Positions 33,653 through 42,682 of a stretch of DNA of 64,000 nt are shown in pieces; positions within the stretch are counted from its first letter, which is position 1, and each line of letters begins with the position of its first letter. A model generated the notes under the pieces. It had not been told where the DNA came from, did no database searches, and was given only the letters and a program-made list of their open reading frames with translations. This DNA comes from Bacteroidales bacterium. GTDB taxonomy: Bacteria; Bacteroidota; Bacteroidia; Bacteroidales; P3. The translations under genes were made by a program, and so were the position numbers. Where the stretch lies: contig JAGCOF010000015.1 in NCBI GenBank assembly GCA_017645585.1, positions 1-64,000 on the forward strand, in the 5' to 3' direction.

Positions 33653-34468
33653 ATGAAAAAGACGAAAAACATCATCGCCATCTGCGCAATATGCTTGGCC
33701 TTAACGTCTTGCAACAAATTCGAAAAATTGCTCAACAGCAACGATTTCGATGCAAAGTACGAGGCGGCCATGCGCTATTACAACGACAACAGCTACTCCA
33801 AGGCCATACAACTCTTTGAGAACCTGACCCTGCACTACCGTGGCAAGGAGAACGCCGAGAACATTGGCTGGTACTACGCCCAGGCGCTCTACAAGGAGAA
33901 AGACTACTACAGCGCCGGCTACCAATTCAAGCGCTTCGCCCGCCAATTCCCCTACAGCGACAACGCCGAGGAGGCCATGTTCCTCTCGGCCTACTGCCAC
34001 TACAAGGAGTCGCCCAACCACAGCCTTGACCAGACGGTGACACGCGACGCCATCGAGGAGATGGAAGCCTTTGCTGAACGCTATCCGCGGAGCGTGCACA
34101 TCCCCGAGGTGAATACCTACCTCGACGAGATGCGCGCCAAACTCATCAAGAAGGACTACGAGATTGCCTATGGCTACTACTTCATCGAGGAGTATCACGC
34201 CGCCTACGAGTCGTTCAAAAACTTCCTCAACCTCTACCCCGAGGCGCCGATGCGCGAGGAGGCCATGTTCTACCAGCTCGAGTCGGGCTACCGCTACGCC
34301 ATCGGCAGCCGCGAGGACAAGCAGCGCGAACGCCTGCAGCAGGTACTGAACGACTTCGACAAGTTCAGCAGCAGCTTCGCAGGCTCGAAACATCTGGCTG
34401 CAGCCCAGGACATCTACACCAAGGCCCGTGCCGCCTTGACCGACATTGAAAACAAGAAACAACAATAA
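33653..34468 (+). CDS. bamD: Outer-membrane assembly lipoprotein BamD
   Basis: 271 residues. Lipobox LTSC (Cys20), then TPR-like helical pairs (KYEAAMRYYNDNSYSKAIQLFENL, GWYYAQALYKEKDYYSAGYQFKRFARQFP) characteristic of BamD, the essential partner of BamA in inserting beta-barrels. The start at 33653 gives the signal peptide immediately; an in-frame ATG 9 nt upstream lies in the promoter. First gene of the run bamD - rpoZ - coaBC - transglycosylase - membrane protein - uvrA. Confidence 0.93.
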   Translation: MKKTKNIIAICAICLALTSCNKFEKLLNSNDFDAKYEAAMRYYNDNSYSKAIQLFENLTLHYRGKENAENIGWYYAQALYKEKDYYSAGYQFKRFARQFPYSDNAEEAMFLSAYCHYKESPNHSLDQTVTRDAIEEMEAFAERYPRSVHIPEVNTYLDEMRAKLIKKDYEIAYGYYFIEEYHAAYESFKNFLNLYPEAPMREEAMFYQLESGYRYAIGSREDKQRERLQQVLNDFDKFSSSFAGSKHLAAAQDIYTKARAALTDIENKKQQ

Positions 34469-34478
34469 ACCACACACA

Positions 34479-34853
34479 ATGGAAGAAAAGAAAAAGAAGG
34501 TGAACAACACCACCATCACGCGCAACACCGCCGATTTCAGCCAAATGACCGACAATATCTACGAGACTGTGGCCGTGCTCACCAAACGCGCCAACCAGAT
34601 TGCCGCCGAGGAGAAGAAAGAGCTGCACAACAAGATTGACGAGTTCAAGGGTGGCGGAGACTCTCTCGACGAGATGTTTGAGAACCGCGAGCAGGTGGAG
34701 ATTGTGCGTCGTTTCGAGATGCAGCCCAAGCCCTCGCTCGAGGCCACCGAAGAATACCTCGAAGGCAACATCTTCTATCGCAACCCCGCCAAGGAGGACC
34801 AGAAGAAGAAACACCTCGAGGCCCTCGAAGAAGAGGTAATCAAGGAGATGTAA
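34479..34853 (+). CDS. rpoZ: RNA polymerase omega subunit (Bacteroidota type)
   Basis: 124 residues, starting MEEKKKKVNNTTITRN and containing DNIYETVAVLTKRANQIAAEEKKEL, the omega/Rpb6 core (a repeated N-terminal helix, R.N.I). The C-terminal half (NREQVEIVRRFEMQPKPSLEATEEYLEGNIFYRNP) is the Bacteroidota-specific extension. It assists RNA polymerase assembly. The bamD-rpoZ-coaBC order agrees with this phylum. 3 bp before coaBC. Confidence 0.85.
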   Translation: MEEKKKKVNNTTITRNTADFSQMTDNIYETVAVLTKRANQIAAEEKKELHNKIDEFKGGGDSLDEMFENREQVEIVRRFEMQPKPSLEATEEYLEGNIFYRNPAKEDQKKKHLEALEEEVIKEM

Positions 34854-34856
34854 GCC

Positions 34857-36029
34857 ATGCGCATTGTTGTTGGCATCACAGGAGGCATCGCGGCCTACAA
34901 AGCGCCCGAACTGGTGCGCCTGCTGGTCAAGGCAGGGCATGAGGTGCGCTGCGCCGCCACGGAGCACGCGCTGGAGTTCGTCACACGCGTGACCCTTGAA
35001 ACCGTCAGTGGCCATCCTCTCTACTGCGACCTTTTTGCCAACAATGAACGTTCCACCCAGCATATCTCGCTCAAAGATTGGGGCGATATGCTCATTGTGG
35101 CTCCAGCCACGGCCAACATCATCGGCAAGGTGGCCAATGGCATCGCCGACGATGCACTGAGCACACTCCTGCTGGCCTTCTCGCAGAAACCCGTCGTCAT
35201 GGCGCCCGCCATGAACAGCCTGATGTGGGCCCACCCCGCCGTGCAGCGCAACATTGAGACGCTGCGGGGTTGGGGCATCCGCATGGTAGGCCCCGCCGAA
35301 GGCGAGCTGGCCTGCGGCACCGATGGCATCGGCCGCATGTCGGAGCCTTCGGAGATAGTGGATGCTGCACTTTCATCCTCCCACTGTCCACTTTCCACCC
35401 AGAAATGGCTGGTGACAGCAGGTCCCACCTATGAGCGCATCGACAGAGTGCGCTTCATCGGCAACTACAGCAGCGGCAAGATGGGCTTCGCCCTGGCCGA
35501 AGCGCTGGCCGAGGCAGGTGCCGAAGTAGAGTTGGTCACCGGCCCCACTCACCTCGACATCAACCACCCCCACATCCATGTGGTGCGTGTAGAAAGCGCC
35601 CGCGAGATGTATGCCGCCGCCACCGAGGCCTTCCCACAATGCACGGGAGCCATCCTCTCGGCCGCCGTGGCTGACTACCACCCCGCCGAATGTGCCGACC
35701 ACAAGCTGAAGAAGCAAGGCGATGAGGGTATGACGCTCCAGCTGGTGCAGAACCCTGACATTCTGGCTACCCTTGGCGGCATGAAGCAGCAACAGACGCT
35801 TGTGGGCTTCGCCCTCGAGACCGACCATGAGCTGGAGAATGCCCAAGGCAAGCTGCAACGCAAGCACCTCGACCACATCGTCATGAACTCGCTACGCGAC
35901 GAAGGGGCAGGCTTCGGCGTGGACACCAACAAGGTGACCATCCTCAGCGCCGACGGCAGCCGCAAGGAGAGCCCGCTCATGAGCAAGAAAGAGGTGGCCC
36001 GCCTCATTGTCAACACTATCACATCATGA
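34857..36029 (+). CDS. coaBC: Phosphopantothenoylcysteine decarboxylase / phosphopantothenate-cysteine ligase
   Basis: 390 residues, two domains. CoaC (1-180): GITGGIAAYKAPELV, MAPAMNSLMW and the lid cysteine GELACGTDGIGRM. CoaB (about 190-390): GPTYERIDRVRFIGNYSSGK, ILSAAVADYHP and the Lys region. It makes 4'-phosphopantetheine from 4'-phosphopantothenate for CoA. The interdomain linker SSSHCPLSTQ is encoded by CCACTTTC-like repeats (35368-35400), an apparent insertion at a tolerant site. Its stop overlaps the transglycosylase start by 4 bp. Confidence 0.95.
   Translation: MRIVVGITGGIAAYKAPELVRLLVKAGHEVRCAATEHALEFVTRVTLETVSGHPLYCDLFANNERSTQHISLKDWGDMLIVAPATANIIGKVANGIADDALSTLLLAFSQKPVVMAPAMNSLMWAHPAVQRNIETLRGWGIRMVGPAEGELACGTDGIGRMSEPSEIVDAALSSSHCPLSTQKWLVTAGPTYERIDRVRFIGNYSSGKMGFALAEALAEAGAEVELVTGPTHLDINHPHIHVVRVESAREMYAAATEAFPQCTGAILSAAVADYHPAECADHKLKKQGDEGMTLQLVQNPDILATLGGMKQQQTLVGFALETDHELENAQGKLQRKHLDHIVMNSLRDEGAGFGVDTNKVTILSADGSRKESPLMSKKEVARLIVNTITS
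35368..35400 (+). repeat. CCACTTTC-type short repeat in the coaBC linker
   Basis: Near-copies CACTTTCAT / CCCACTGT / CCACTTTCC in a row, in frame at the CoaC-CoaB junction. Confidence 0.6.
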
Positions 36030-37006
36030 AGAAAATCAGCATCATTGCCATCATAATGGCCTCCGTGGCTATCGCCGGCGAGGCCTTTATTTTTGCCACC
36101 CGCAAGGACAAGAACGAGGAGGAGGCCATCCATGCCCGCGCCATCCGCGCCGACTACCGCGTCTATGCACCCTCTATCCCCGACAGCCTCACCTTCTGCG
36201 GCGAGCGCGTGCCGCTGAACCTTTACTATGTGCGCGAAAGCCTGGACCGCGAGCTGGTGAGCAACATGTACTACCAATCGAGCACCCTCTTCTACATCAA
36301 GCGCTCCACGCGCTATTTCCCCACCATTGAACGCATCCTGCGCGAAGAGGGCGTGCCCGACGACATGAAGTATCTCTGCGTCGCCGAGAGCGGCCTGCAA
36401 TGCGTCACCTCGCCGGCCGGCGCAAACGGCTATTGGCAGTTCATGAAGGCTACGGGGCAGAAGTATGGTCTGGAGATCAGCGACGAGGTGGACATGCGCA
36501 ACGACCTGGAAGCCTCGACGCGCGCCGCCTGCAAGTATTTGAAAGACCTCAAACGGCGCTTCGGCGGCTGGACCGAAGCAGCGGCAGCCTACAACTGCGG
36601 TGAGAACGGCCTTGGCAAACGCCTTGACAACCAGCAGCAGTCGAGCTACTACGACCTGCTGCTCAACCAGGAGACCCAGCGCTACGTTTTCCGCATTCTC
36701 GCCATCAAGCTCATCCTGCAGCATCCACAGGACTATGGCTACACCGTGCGCCGCTGCGACACCTACCCCGAGCTGCCTTACAACGAGGTGCCTCTCAGCG
36801 GCCAGAACGTGGACCTCGTGGCCTTTGCCAAGGTGAACGGCACCTCCTACAAGATGCTGCGCACCCTCAACCCCTGGCTTACCTCTAGCACGCTCAAGAA
36901 CAAAGCCGACAAGACCTACAAGGTGCGCATCCCCACAAAGAAAGGCACCGAATACAACACCATCGTCAAAGGGAAGCACGACACCACGGTGATAGAGAGC
37001 ATTTGA
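36026..37006 (+). CDS. Membrane-bound lytic transglycosylase (SLT plus LysM, MltD-like)
   Basis: 326 residues. An N-terminal membrane anchor or signal (about 5-24), an SLT/GH23 domain with the catalytic Glu in YLCVAESGLQCVTSPAGANGYWQFM and the AAYNCGENGL motif, and a C-terminal LysM-like domain (VDLVAFAKVNGTSYKMLRTLNPWL). It cleaves peptidoglycan with formation of 1,6-anhydro ends. It overlaps coaBC by 4 bp; the next gene starts 1 bp after its stop. Confidence 0.9.
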   Translation: MKKISIIAIIMASVAIAGEAFIFATRKDKNEEEAIHARAIRADYRVYAPSIPDSLTFCGERVPLNLYYVRESLDRELVSNMYYQSSTLFYIKRSTRYFPTIERILREEGVPDDMKYLCVAESGLQCVTSPAGANGYWQFMKATGQKYGLEISDEVDMRNDLEASTRAACKYLKDLKRRFGGWTEAAAAYNCGENGLGKRLDNQQQSSYYDLLLNQETQRYVFRILAIKLILQHPQDYGYTVRRCDTYPELPYNEVPLSGQNVDLVAFAKVNGTSYKMLRTLNPWLTSSTLKNKADKTYKVRIPTKKGTEYNTIVKGKHDTTVIESI

Positions 37007-37007
37007 C

Positions 37008-37610
37008 ATGAGTGGCGACACCCAAATAGTACGCATGATTGTAGAGGATATCTCCAGAGGCATCCTCCACAAGGCCGACAAGCAGAAGCCCATCAAAGGC
37101 TACCGCAAGACCACCACGTTCAAGGGGCGTGGCGGCGCTTGGTTCTTGATAGGTATCAGCGTCTTTTGCATAACCCTGATGGTATGGGGTCTGGCCGCCG
37201 GTGCTGCCGGTGATATAGAAGGAGATAGTTGGTGGGGATATGCATTGATAATAGCATTTATCGTCTTCATGCTGTTCCATCTGCGCTACTCCATCTCGAT
37301 GCTCAAGGCTAAAATCATTGTGGGCCCGGAGATGCTGGTGCTGGACGGCGCCAATGAAGTCCTTCCAGGCCACGGGTTCAAGCACTGGCTGCGCAAAGAG
37401 TTTATCAGTCTGGTTCCGAGCGACCTCATCGTCGAGTTACCTTGGACTGACATCCACTGCATTGTGATTAAGACCCAGAGATTTCAGCTTCCGGCGGGCA
37501 TGATAGTGGAAACCAAAAGCCACGAACGATTCTCAATGAACATCTGGTATTTCGACATGAATGTAGTGAAAGAAATCAAGAAATACTATCCCAAAACCAC
37601 AACCCTCTAA
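37008..37610 (+). CDS. Hypothetical membrane protein
   Basis: 200 residues: a basic N-terminal 40 residues, two membrane helices (about 44-66 and 75-96), then a 100-residue soluble domain of alternating strands ([36 protein letters not shown]) resembling a PH-like fold of bacterial membrane proteins. I do not recognise a named family. It is directly adjacent to uvrA (stop and ATG contiguous). Confidence 0.65.
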   Translation: MSGDTQIVRMIVEDISRGILHKADKQKPIKGYRKTTTFKGRGGAWFLIGISVFCITLMVWGLAAGAAGDIEGDSWWGYALIIAFIVFMLFHLRYSISMLKAKIIVGPEMLVLDGANEVLPGHGFKHWLRKEFISLVPSDLIVELPWTDIHCIVIKTQRFQLPAGMIVETKSHERFSMNIWYFDMNVVKEIKKYYPKTTTL

Positions 37611-40442
37611 ATGATGGACGACGAGAAGATTAAGATATTAGGCGCACGCGAACATAACCTGCAGAATGTGGATCTTGAGATTCCACGCAACAAGTTGGTG
37701 GTGTTCACCGGCCTCAGCGGCAGCGGCAAGTCGAGCCTGGCGTTCGACACCATCCATGCCGAGGGGCAGCGGCGCTACATGGAGACATTCTCAGCGTATG
37801 CACGCCACTTCATCGGCAACATGGAGCGGCCCGACGTGGACCTTATCGAGGGCCTCTCGCCCGTCATCGCCATCGAGCAAAAGAGCACCAACAACAACCC
37901 GCGTTCCACCGTGGGCACCATCACCGACACCTACGACCTGCTGCGTCTGCTCTATGCCCGCGTGGGCAAGGCCTACAGCATCGTCAGCGGCAAGCCCATG
38001 GTGAAGTACAGCGAAGAGAAGATACTCGAAATCATCACTTCGGAATACGGCAGCCGCGACATCATGATACTTGCACCGCTGGTCAAGGGGCGCAAGGGCC
38101 ACTACCGCGAACTCTTCGAGCAGGTGGCCAAGAAAGGCTTCCTGAAGGTACGCGTGGACGGCGAGATAAAGGAGATTACCTACAAAATGCAGGTGGACCG
38201 CTACAAGGTGCACGACATCGAGCTGATGGTCGACCGCCTGCGTGCCACCCGCAACGCCACACGCCTCCGCGAGGCGGTGCAGACAGCCTTCCGCCAGGGA
38301 AAAGGTATATTAATGGTGCTCAACAACGAGGACGGTAACATCCGCTACTTCAGCCGCATGCTAATGGACCCCGATAGCGGTCTCTCCTACCCTGAGCCAG
38401 AGCCCAACACCTTCTCGTTCAACTCGCCCTACGGCGCCTGTCCCCACTGCAACGGCCTCGGCGAGGTGGCGCAAATCGACATGCAGAAGCTCATTCCCAA
38501 CCCCAAGAAGAGCATCAAGGACGGTGCCATCGAGGTGCTAGGCAAGTATTCGCCCACCAACTACGTCTACCGCAAGCTGGAGCTCATGGGCAAGCACTAC
38601 GACTTCACCCTCGACACCCCCGTCAGTGACCTCAGCGAGGAAGCCCTCAACGCCATCCTTTACGGAAGCAATCACTTTGCCGGCATCGAAGACCCCGAGG
38701 ACCCGGGCTACCTCAGCGAGTTCCAGGGCATCATCAACTATATCACCTCGCTGGCCAGCGATGAGAGCCCCGCAGCCTTACAGAAGTGGGCGGCCTCATT
38801 CATGAACACAGTGCCATGCCCCGAGTGCCACGGCCACCGACTGAAGCCTGAAAGCCTCGCCTTCCGTATCTTGGACAAGAATATCGGCGAACTGGCCGAC
38901 ATGGACCTGCTGGAGCTACAGGAGTGGCTCGAAAAACTGGAGCCACAACTCGACGAGCGCGATGCCAAGGTGGCGCACGAGGTGCTGGTGGAAATACTGA
39001 AGCGCCTGTCGTTCCTCAACAACGTGGGCGTGGGCTACCTCAGCATGAACCGCAGCGCCAAGTCGCTCTCAGGCGGCGAGGCACAGCGCATACGCCTGGC
39101 CACACAAATAGGTTCGCAGCTCACCAACGTGCTTTATATCCTCGACGAGCCCAGCATCGGCCTACACCAGCGCGACAACCAGCGCCTCATCAAGAGCCTC
39201 AATCAGCTGCGCGACCTCGGCAACAGCATCATCGTCGTCGAGCATGACCGCGACATGATGCTCGCCGCCGACTACCTCGTCGACATCGGCCCCGGCGCCG
39301 GCGTGCACGGCGGCAAGGTACTCTTCGCCGGAGATCTTAGAAGCTCTAGAAAATCTAGAGAATCCAGCCTAACCCTAGATTATTTAGAAAGAAAGAAAGA
39401 CATATCGCTGCCGGAGCGCAGAATAAACGCTGGCCGCCAGCACCTCATCCTTCGCGGTGCCACCGGCAACAACCTCAAGGGCGTCGACCTCGACCTGCCG
39501 CTGGGCATGTTCGTCTGCGTGACGGGCGTCTCGGGCTCTGGCAAGTCGACCCTTATCAACGACACCCTGCAACCCATCCTCAGCCAGCATTTCTACCACT
39601 CGCTACGGGCTCCGCTGCCTTACGCTTCGATAGAGGGAATAGAAAATATAGACAAAGTCATCCAAATAGACCAGAGCCCCATCGGCCGCACGCCGCGCTC
39701 CAACCCCGCTACTTATGCGGGCTTCTTTGACGACATCCGCCGACTCTTCGCCGAGTTGCCGTCGGCACGCATCCGCGGCTACAAGCCCGGCCGCTTCAGC
39801 TTCAACGTCAGCGGCGGCCGCTGCGAACACTGCAAGGGCGCCGGCCTCCGCACCATCGAGATGAACTTCCTGCCCGATGTCTATGTGCAGTGCGAAGTCT
39901 GCGGCGGTAAGCGCTACAACCGCGAGACCCTCGAAATACGCTACAAGGGCAAGTCCATCAGCGACGTGCTCGACATGACCGTCAACGAGGCCGTCGAGTT
40001 CTTCTCCTCGATGCCCAAGCTGCACAAGAAACTCAAGACTCTGCAGGAGGTCGGCCTCGGCTATATCACCCTCGGACAGCAGAGCACCACCCTCAGCGGC
40101 GGTGAGGCGCAGCGCGTCAAGCTGGCCACCGATCTCAGCAAGAGCGACACCGGCCGCACGCTCTACATCCTCGACGAGCCCACCACAGGCCTCCACTTCG
40201 AGGACATCCGCATCCTCCTCGGCGTGCTGCAGAAACTCGTCGACAAGGGCAACACTGTCCTCGTCATCGAACACAACATGGACGTCATCAAGGTGGCCGA
40301 CTGGGTCATCGACCTCGGTCCCGACGGCGGCCGCGCCGGCGGCAACATCACCTTCTGCGGCACCCCCGAAGATTTAGCCAAGCAGAACGACAACTTCACC
40401 GGCCACTACCTCGCCGAGGAACTCGCTGCTATGAAGCAGTAG
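37611..40442 (+). CDS. uvrA: UvrABC excinuclease subunit A
   Basis: 943 residues. UvrA dimers recognise bulky DNA damage and load UvrB. First ATPase: [37 protein letters not shown]; second: [37 protein letters not shown]. Zinc-binding cysteines are in CPHCNGLGE...CPECHGH and CEHCKGAG...CEVCGGKR. Between the two halves lies a segment ([23 protein letters not shown]) whose DNA is made of TCTAGAAAA-like repeats (39333-39390), at a position that is variable in the family. The start may be either of the first two Met codons. Confidence 0.97.
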   Translation: MMDDEKIKILGAREHNLQNVDLEIPRNKLVVFTGLSGSGKSSLAFDTIHAEGQRRYMETFSAYARHFIGNMERPDVDLIEGLSPVIAIEQKSTNNNPRSTVGTITDTYDLLRLLYARVGKAYSIVSGKPMVKYSEEKILEIITSEYGSRDIMILAPLVKGRKGHYRELFEQVAKKGFLKVRVDGEIKEITYKMQVDRYKVHDIELMVDRLRATRNATRLREAVQTAFRQGKGILMVLNNEDGNIRYFSRMLMDPDSGLSYPEPEPNTFSFNSPYGACPHCNGLGEVAQIDMQKLIPNPKKSIKDGAIEVLGKYSPTNYVYRKLELMGKHYDFTLDTPVSDLSEEALNAILYGSNHFAGIEDPEDPGYLSEFQGIINYITSLASDESPAALQKWAASFMNTVPCPECHGHRLKPESLAFRILDKNIGELADMDLLELQEWLEKLEPQLDERDAKVAHEVLVEILKRLSFLNNVGVGYLSMNRSAKSLSGGEAQRIRLATQIGSQLTNVLYILDEPSIGLHQRDNQRLIKSLNQLRDLGNSIIVVEHDRDMMLAADYLVDIGPGAGVHGGKVLFAGDLRSSRKSRESSLTLDYLERKKDISLPERRINAGRQHLILRGATGNNLKGVDLDLPLGMFVCVTGVSGSGKSTLINDTLQPILSQHFYHSLRAPLPYASIEGIENIDKVIQIDQSPIGRTPRSNPATYAGFFDDIRRLFAELPSARIRGYKPGRFSFNVSGGRCEHCKGAGLRTIEMNFLPDVYVQCEVCGGKRYNRETLEIRYKGKSISDVLDMTVNEAVEFFSSMPKLHKKLKTLQEVGLGYITLGQQSTTLSGGEAQRVKLATDLSKSDTGRTLYILDEPTTGLHFEDIRILLGVLQKLVDKGNTVLVIEHNMDVIKVADWVIDLGPDGGRAGGNITFCGTPEDLAKQNDNFTGHYLAEELAAMKQ
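39333..39390 (+). repeat. TCTAGA-type palindromic repeat tract inside uvrA
   Basis: GATCTTAGAAGCTCTAGAAA, ATCTAGAGAATCC and CCTAGATTATTTAGAAAG: AT-rich, palindromic (TCTAGA) sequence in a G+C-rich gene, in frame. The same unit appears at 59991-60027 and 2531-2551. Confidence 0.75.
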
Positions 40443-40445
40443 CCG

Positions 40446-40814
40446 TTAAATGCATTCTCCATTTTCGGCACTGTAGTTTTTCGATGGGTCTTTCCGATAA
40501 TAACGAATCTTGATTACATCTCCAATTTTGCCTTCTGTGCACTTTCCTTTGTAAGTCACACCCTCGACCTCGAATTTGTAGAATTTCGTAGTACCTCTTC
40601 CTGAGTTTAAAGATTCTGCATAAATAACAGCAGTCGTCTCCACTGGATCCTGCTTGACTTGCCAAATCGTTAATTCCGTGTGTATGACAATAGTACCAAG
40701 TATCACAACGAACACTATCCAGAAAATATGAATTGGCTTGAGTTTCCTCTTTCGGCAGAAGTGTTTCTTTCCCTCCTTGGGGTAAACGGGATGTCTGTCT
40801 TTGTTGTGTGCCAT
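40446..40814 (-). CDS. Small membrane protein, DUF3592-like
   Basis: 122 residues: a basic N-terminal cytoplasmic stretch (KEGKKHFCRKRKLKP), one membrane helix (about 28-48), and a beta-rich outer domain (TTAVIYAESLNSGRGTTKFYKFEVEGVTYKGK, then GDVIKIRYYRKDPSKNY) that matches the general DUF3592 pattern (variable sequence, then Y.P.DP). Function unknown. Last gene of the giant-protein run, 10 bp downstream of the thioesterase gene; convergent with uvrA, with 3 bp between stops. Confidence 0.65.
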   Translation of the reverse strand: MAHNKDRHPVYPKEGKKHFCRKRKLKPIHIFWIVFVVILGTIVIHTELTIWQVKQDPVETTAVIYAESLNSGRGTTKFYKFEVEGVTYKGKCTEGKIGDVIKIRYYRKDPSKNYSAENGECI

Positions 40815-40824
40815 TGTTTTTCTG

Positions 40825-41211
40825 TCATCTACTAAGCCACTCCCGTACCTCGTCGGGGATGACCTCGGAGCTGGAGGTGCTACGGCGGTAGCCGGCCATG
40901 ACGGTGCGGCACTCGACGCAGACGGTGCTGTTCTCGCTGTTCACCACGCGCTGCAGCACCGTGAGGCTCTTGGTGCCGAAGCGTTCAATAGAGGTCTCCA
41001 CCTGTATCTTGTCGTGGTAGTGTATCTGCGCCTTGAAGTCGACGTCATAGTGCACCACCATGACGGTGAAGTCGCTCTTGGTGGGCGACAGGCCATGGCT
41101 GCTGAAGAAGGCGTCCTTTCCCAGGTCGAGATACTCCATGATGACGGCGTTGTTCACGTGCCCCATCTGGTCCACGTCGTTGAATCTTATCTGTATCGGT
41201 GTTGTATGCAT
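40825..41211 (-). CDS. Acyl-CoA thioesterase (4HBT / YbgC-like)
   Basis: 128 residues. The hotdog active site IRFNDVDQMGHVNNAVIMEYLDLGKDAFF has the catalytic Asp of the 4-hydroxybenzoyl-CoA/YbgC family (RxxDxDxxGHVNN). A long Asp-rich substrate-loop sequence (HYDVDFKAQIHYHDKI) follows. The acyl-CoA substrate is unknown. It starts 2 bp after the histidine kinase stop, so it is co-transcribed with the two-component genes. Confidence 0.87.
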   Translation of the reverse strand: MHTTPIQIRFNDVDQMGHVNNAVIMEYLDLGKDAFFSSHGLSPTKSDFTVMVVHYDVDFKAQIHYHDKIQVETSIERFGTKSLTVLQRVVNSENSTVCVECRTVMAGYRRSTSSSEVIPDEVREWLSR

Positions 41212-41213
41212 GG

Positions 41214-42071
41214 TTATTGTTTTTTCAGTGAGAAGAAGTATTCCAATCCACCTTCAAGGCGGTTTTTGGCATAGATTTCGCCACCGTGGAAGAGGACGGC
41301 ATGTTTGACGATACTGAGGCCGAGTCCGGTGCCGCCATCGGCACGCGAGCGGCCTTCGCCAATGCGCACAAAGCGGTCAAAGAGACGGGCAAGATACTCG
41401 TCGGGCACGCCCTTGCCGGTGTCATAGTAATGGATGAAATAGTGGGTAGTGGGTAATGGATTGTGGGTAGCACTCTTCGTTGGTTCGTAAGTTTCCAAGA
41501 CAATGTTGATGCCACTGCCGGCGTAGGCGATGCTGTTCTCCACGAGGTTGCGGAAGATGCAGTAGAGCAACTCATGGTTGCCCTGCAACGGCATGGCGGG
41601 CAGCTGGTTGGTGAAGCTGATGCCAGCGGCAGTGGCCTTGTCGCTGAGGTCGTTGATGGCCTCCTTAGCCACCTCGTAGGCATCCACCTCGGTGCGTGGG
41701 AAGAGGTCGGCGCTCTCCTCCAGCTTGTTGATGATGGAGACATCCTGTATGAGGTCCGAGAGGCGGAGCGTCTGGCTGTAGCTGCGCTGCAGGTAGTGGC
41801 GGCGACGCTCGTCGTCGACGGGCTTGTCGCCAAGCAGTATCTCCAAGTAGCCTCGGATGGAACTAACAGGGGTCTTCAACTCATGGGCTATGTTGGAGGT
41901 CATCTCCTGCTTCAGCTGACGGTTGCGCTGCCAAGCGGCCTCGGCCTCGCACCGCAAACGGTTGGCCTCGTCAGCCATCTGCCGCAGCCGCTTGTTCTTT
42001 AGCATCAGGCGGATGTAGAGCACCAAGATGGCAACCACCAATATCAGTAGTATCACATCAGACCAATCCAT
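41214..42071 (-). CDS. Sensor histidine kinase without a periplasmic domain
   Basis: 285 residues. One membrane helix (about 5-22) followed directly by a coiled-coil and the H-box NIAHELKTPVSSIRGYLEI (His63). The ATPase domain has the N-box NLVENSIAYAG, G1 DTGKGVPDEY and G2 GTGLGLSIVKH. With almost no residues outside the membrane it is an intramembrane-type or partner-dependent sensor. The stretch TKSATHNPLPTTHYF between N-box and G1 is encoded by GTGGGTA-type repeats (41440-41470) and looks inserted. It overlaps the response regulator gene by 14 bp. Confidence 0.92.
   Translation of the reverse strand: MDWSDVILLILVVAILVLYIRLMLKNKRLRQMADEANRLRCEAEAAWQRNRQLKQEMTSNIAHELKTPVSSIRGYLEILLGDKPVDDERRRHYLQRSYSQTLRLSDLIQDVSIINKLEESADLFPRTEVDAYEVAKEAINDLSDKATAAGISFTNQLPAMPLQGNHELLYCIFRNLVENSIAYAGSGINIVLETYEPTKSATHNPLPTTHYFIHYYDTGKGVPDEYLARLFDRFVRIGEGRSRADGGTGLGLSIVKHAVLFHGGEIYAKNRLEGGLEYFFSLKKQ
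41440..41470 (-). repeat. GTGGGTA-type repeat in the histidine kinase gene
   Basis: On the plus strand: AGTGGGTAGTGGGTAATGG then ATTGTGGGTAG, about four near-copies of a 7-9-bp unit, in frame. Confidence 0.65.
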
Positions 42072-42669
42072 AGCCGAAACCTGTTTTGTTTACAATACGG
42101 TTGCCGTCAGGGCCCAACTTCTTGCGCAGACGGGCGATGTGCACATCCACCGAGCGCTCGCCGACGAGGGTGTCGTCGGGCCAGACGGCGGCAAGGATTT
42201 CCTCGCGCGAGAAATAGCGGCCCGGATGCTGCTGAAAGAGTTGGAGGATAAGATGTTCCCTTCTGGTCAGAGTGGTCGGGCCTGTTAGATTAGTCGGACT
42301 CGTCCGCCTCAACACTGCCCTGACCCGCGCCAGCACAGTGTCGAAGGCGAAGGGCTTGGCAATGTAGTCGTCTGCGCCAGCCGAGAAGCCACGCAGCTGG
42401 GCGTCATGGTCGCCTAGGGCGGTGAGGAAGATGACGGGTGCCTGGTTGCCCTCGGCTCGCAAGTGCTCGGCCAACTCGATGCCCGACATGCGTTCCATCA
42501 TGATGTCGAGCAACAGCAGGTCGTAGTGGACGGGATGCGGGGCGCGGAGGATGGAGAGGGCTTGCTCGGCGCTGTTGGCGGTGTCCACGACATAGCCCTC
42601 GGCCTCAAGATTGAAGCGGAGTATCTCGCACAGATCCTCCTCGTCGTCCACAATCAGTATTCGCTGCAT
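42058..42669 (-). CDS. Response regulator with a shortened winged-helix domain
   Basis: 203 residues from ATG at 42669. The receiver is complete (acidic pair DDEED, phosphoacceptor Asp55 in LLLLDIMM, Lys105 in YIAKPF). The effector is OmpR/PhoB-type (SREEILAAVWPDD, RSVDVHIARLRKKLG, IVNKTGFGYGLV). However, between the receiver's end (VLRR) and the first helix (LTRREHLIL) there are only about 12 residues (TSPTNLTGPTT); the family normally has 25-30 more residues forming an antiparallel sheet there. Total length is about 25 below the usual 225-235. It is cognate to the kinase by overlap. Confidence 0.9.
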   Translation of the reverse strand: MQRILIVDDEEDLCEILRFNLEAEGYVVDTANSAEQALSILRAPHPVHYDLLLLDIMMERMSGIELAEHLRAEGNQAPVIFLTALGDHDAQLRGFSAGADDYIAKPFAFDTVLARVRAVLRRTSPTNLTGPTTLTRREHLILQLFQQHPGRYFSREEILAAVWPDDTLVGERSVDVHIARLRKKLGPDGNRIVNKTGFGYGLV

Positions 42670-42682
42670 CTCGAGTGTGTTA

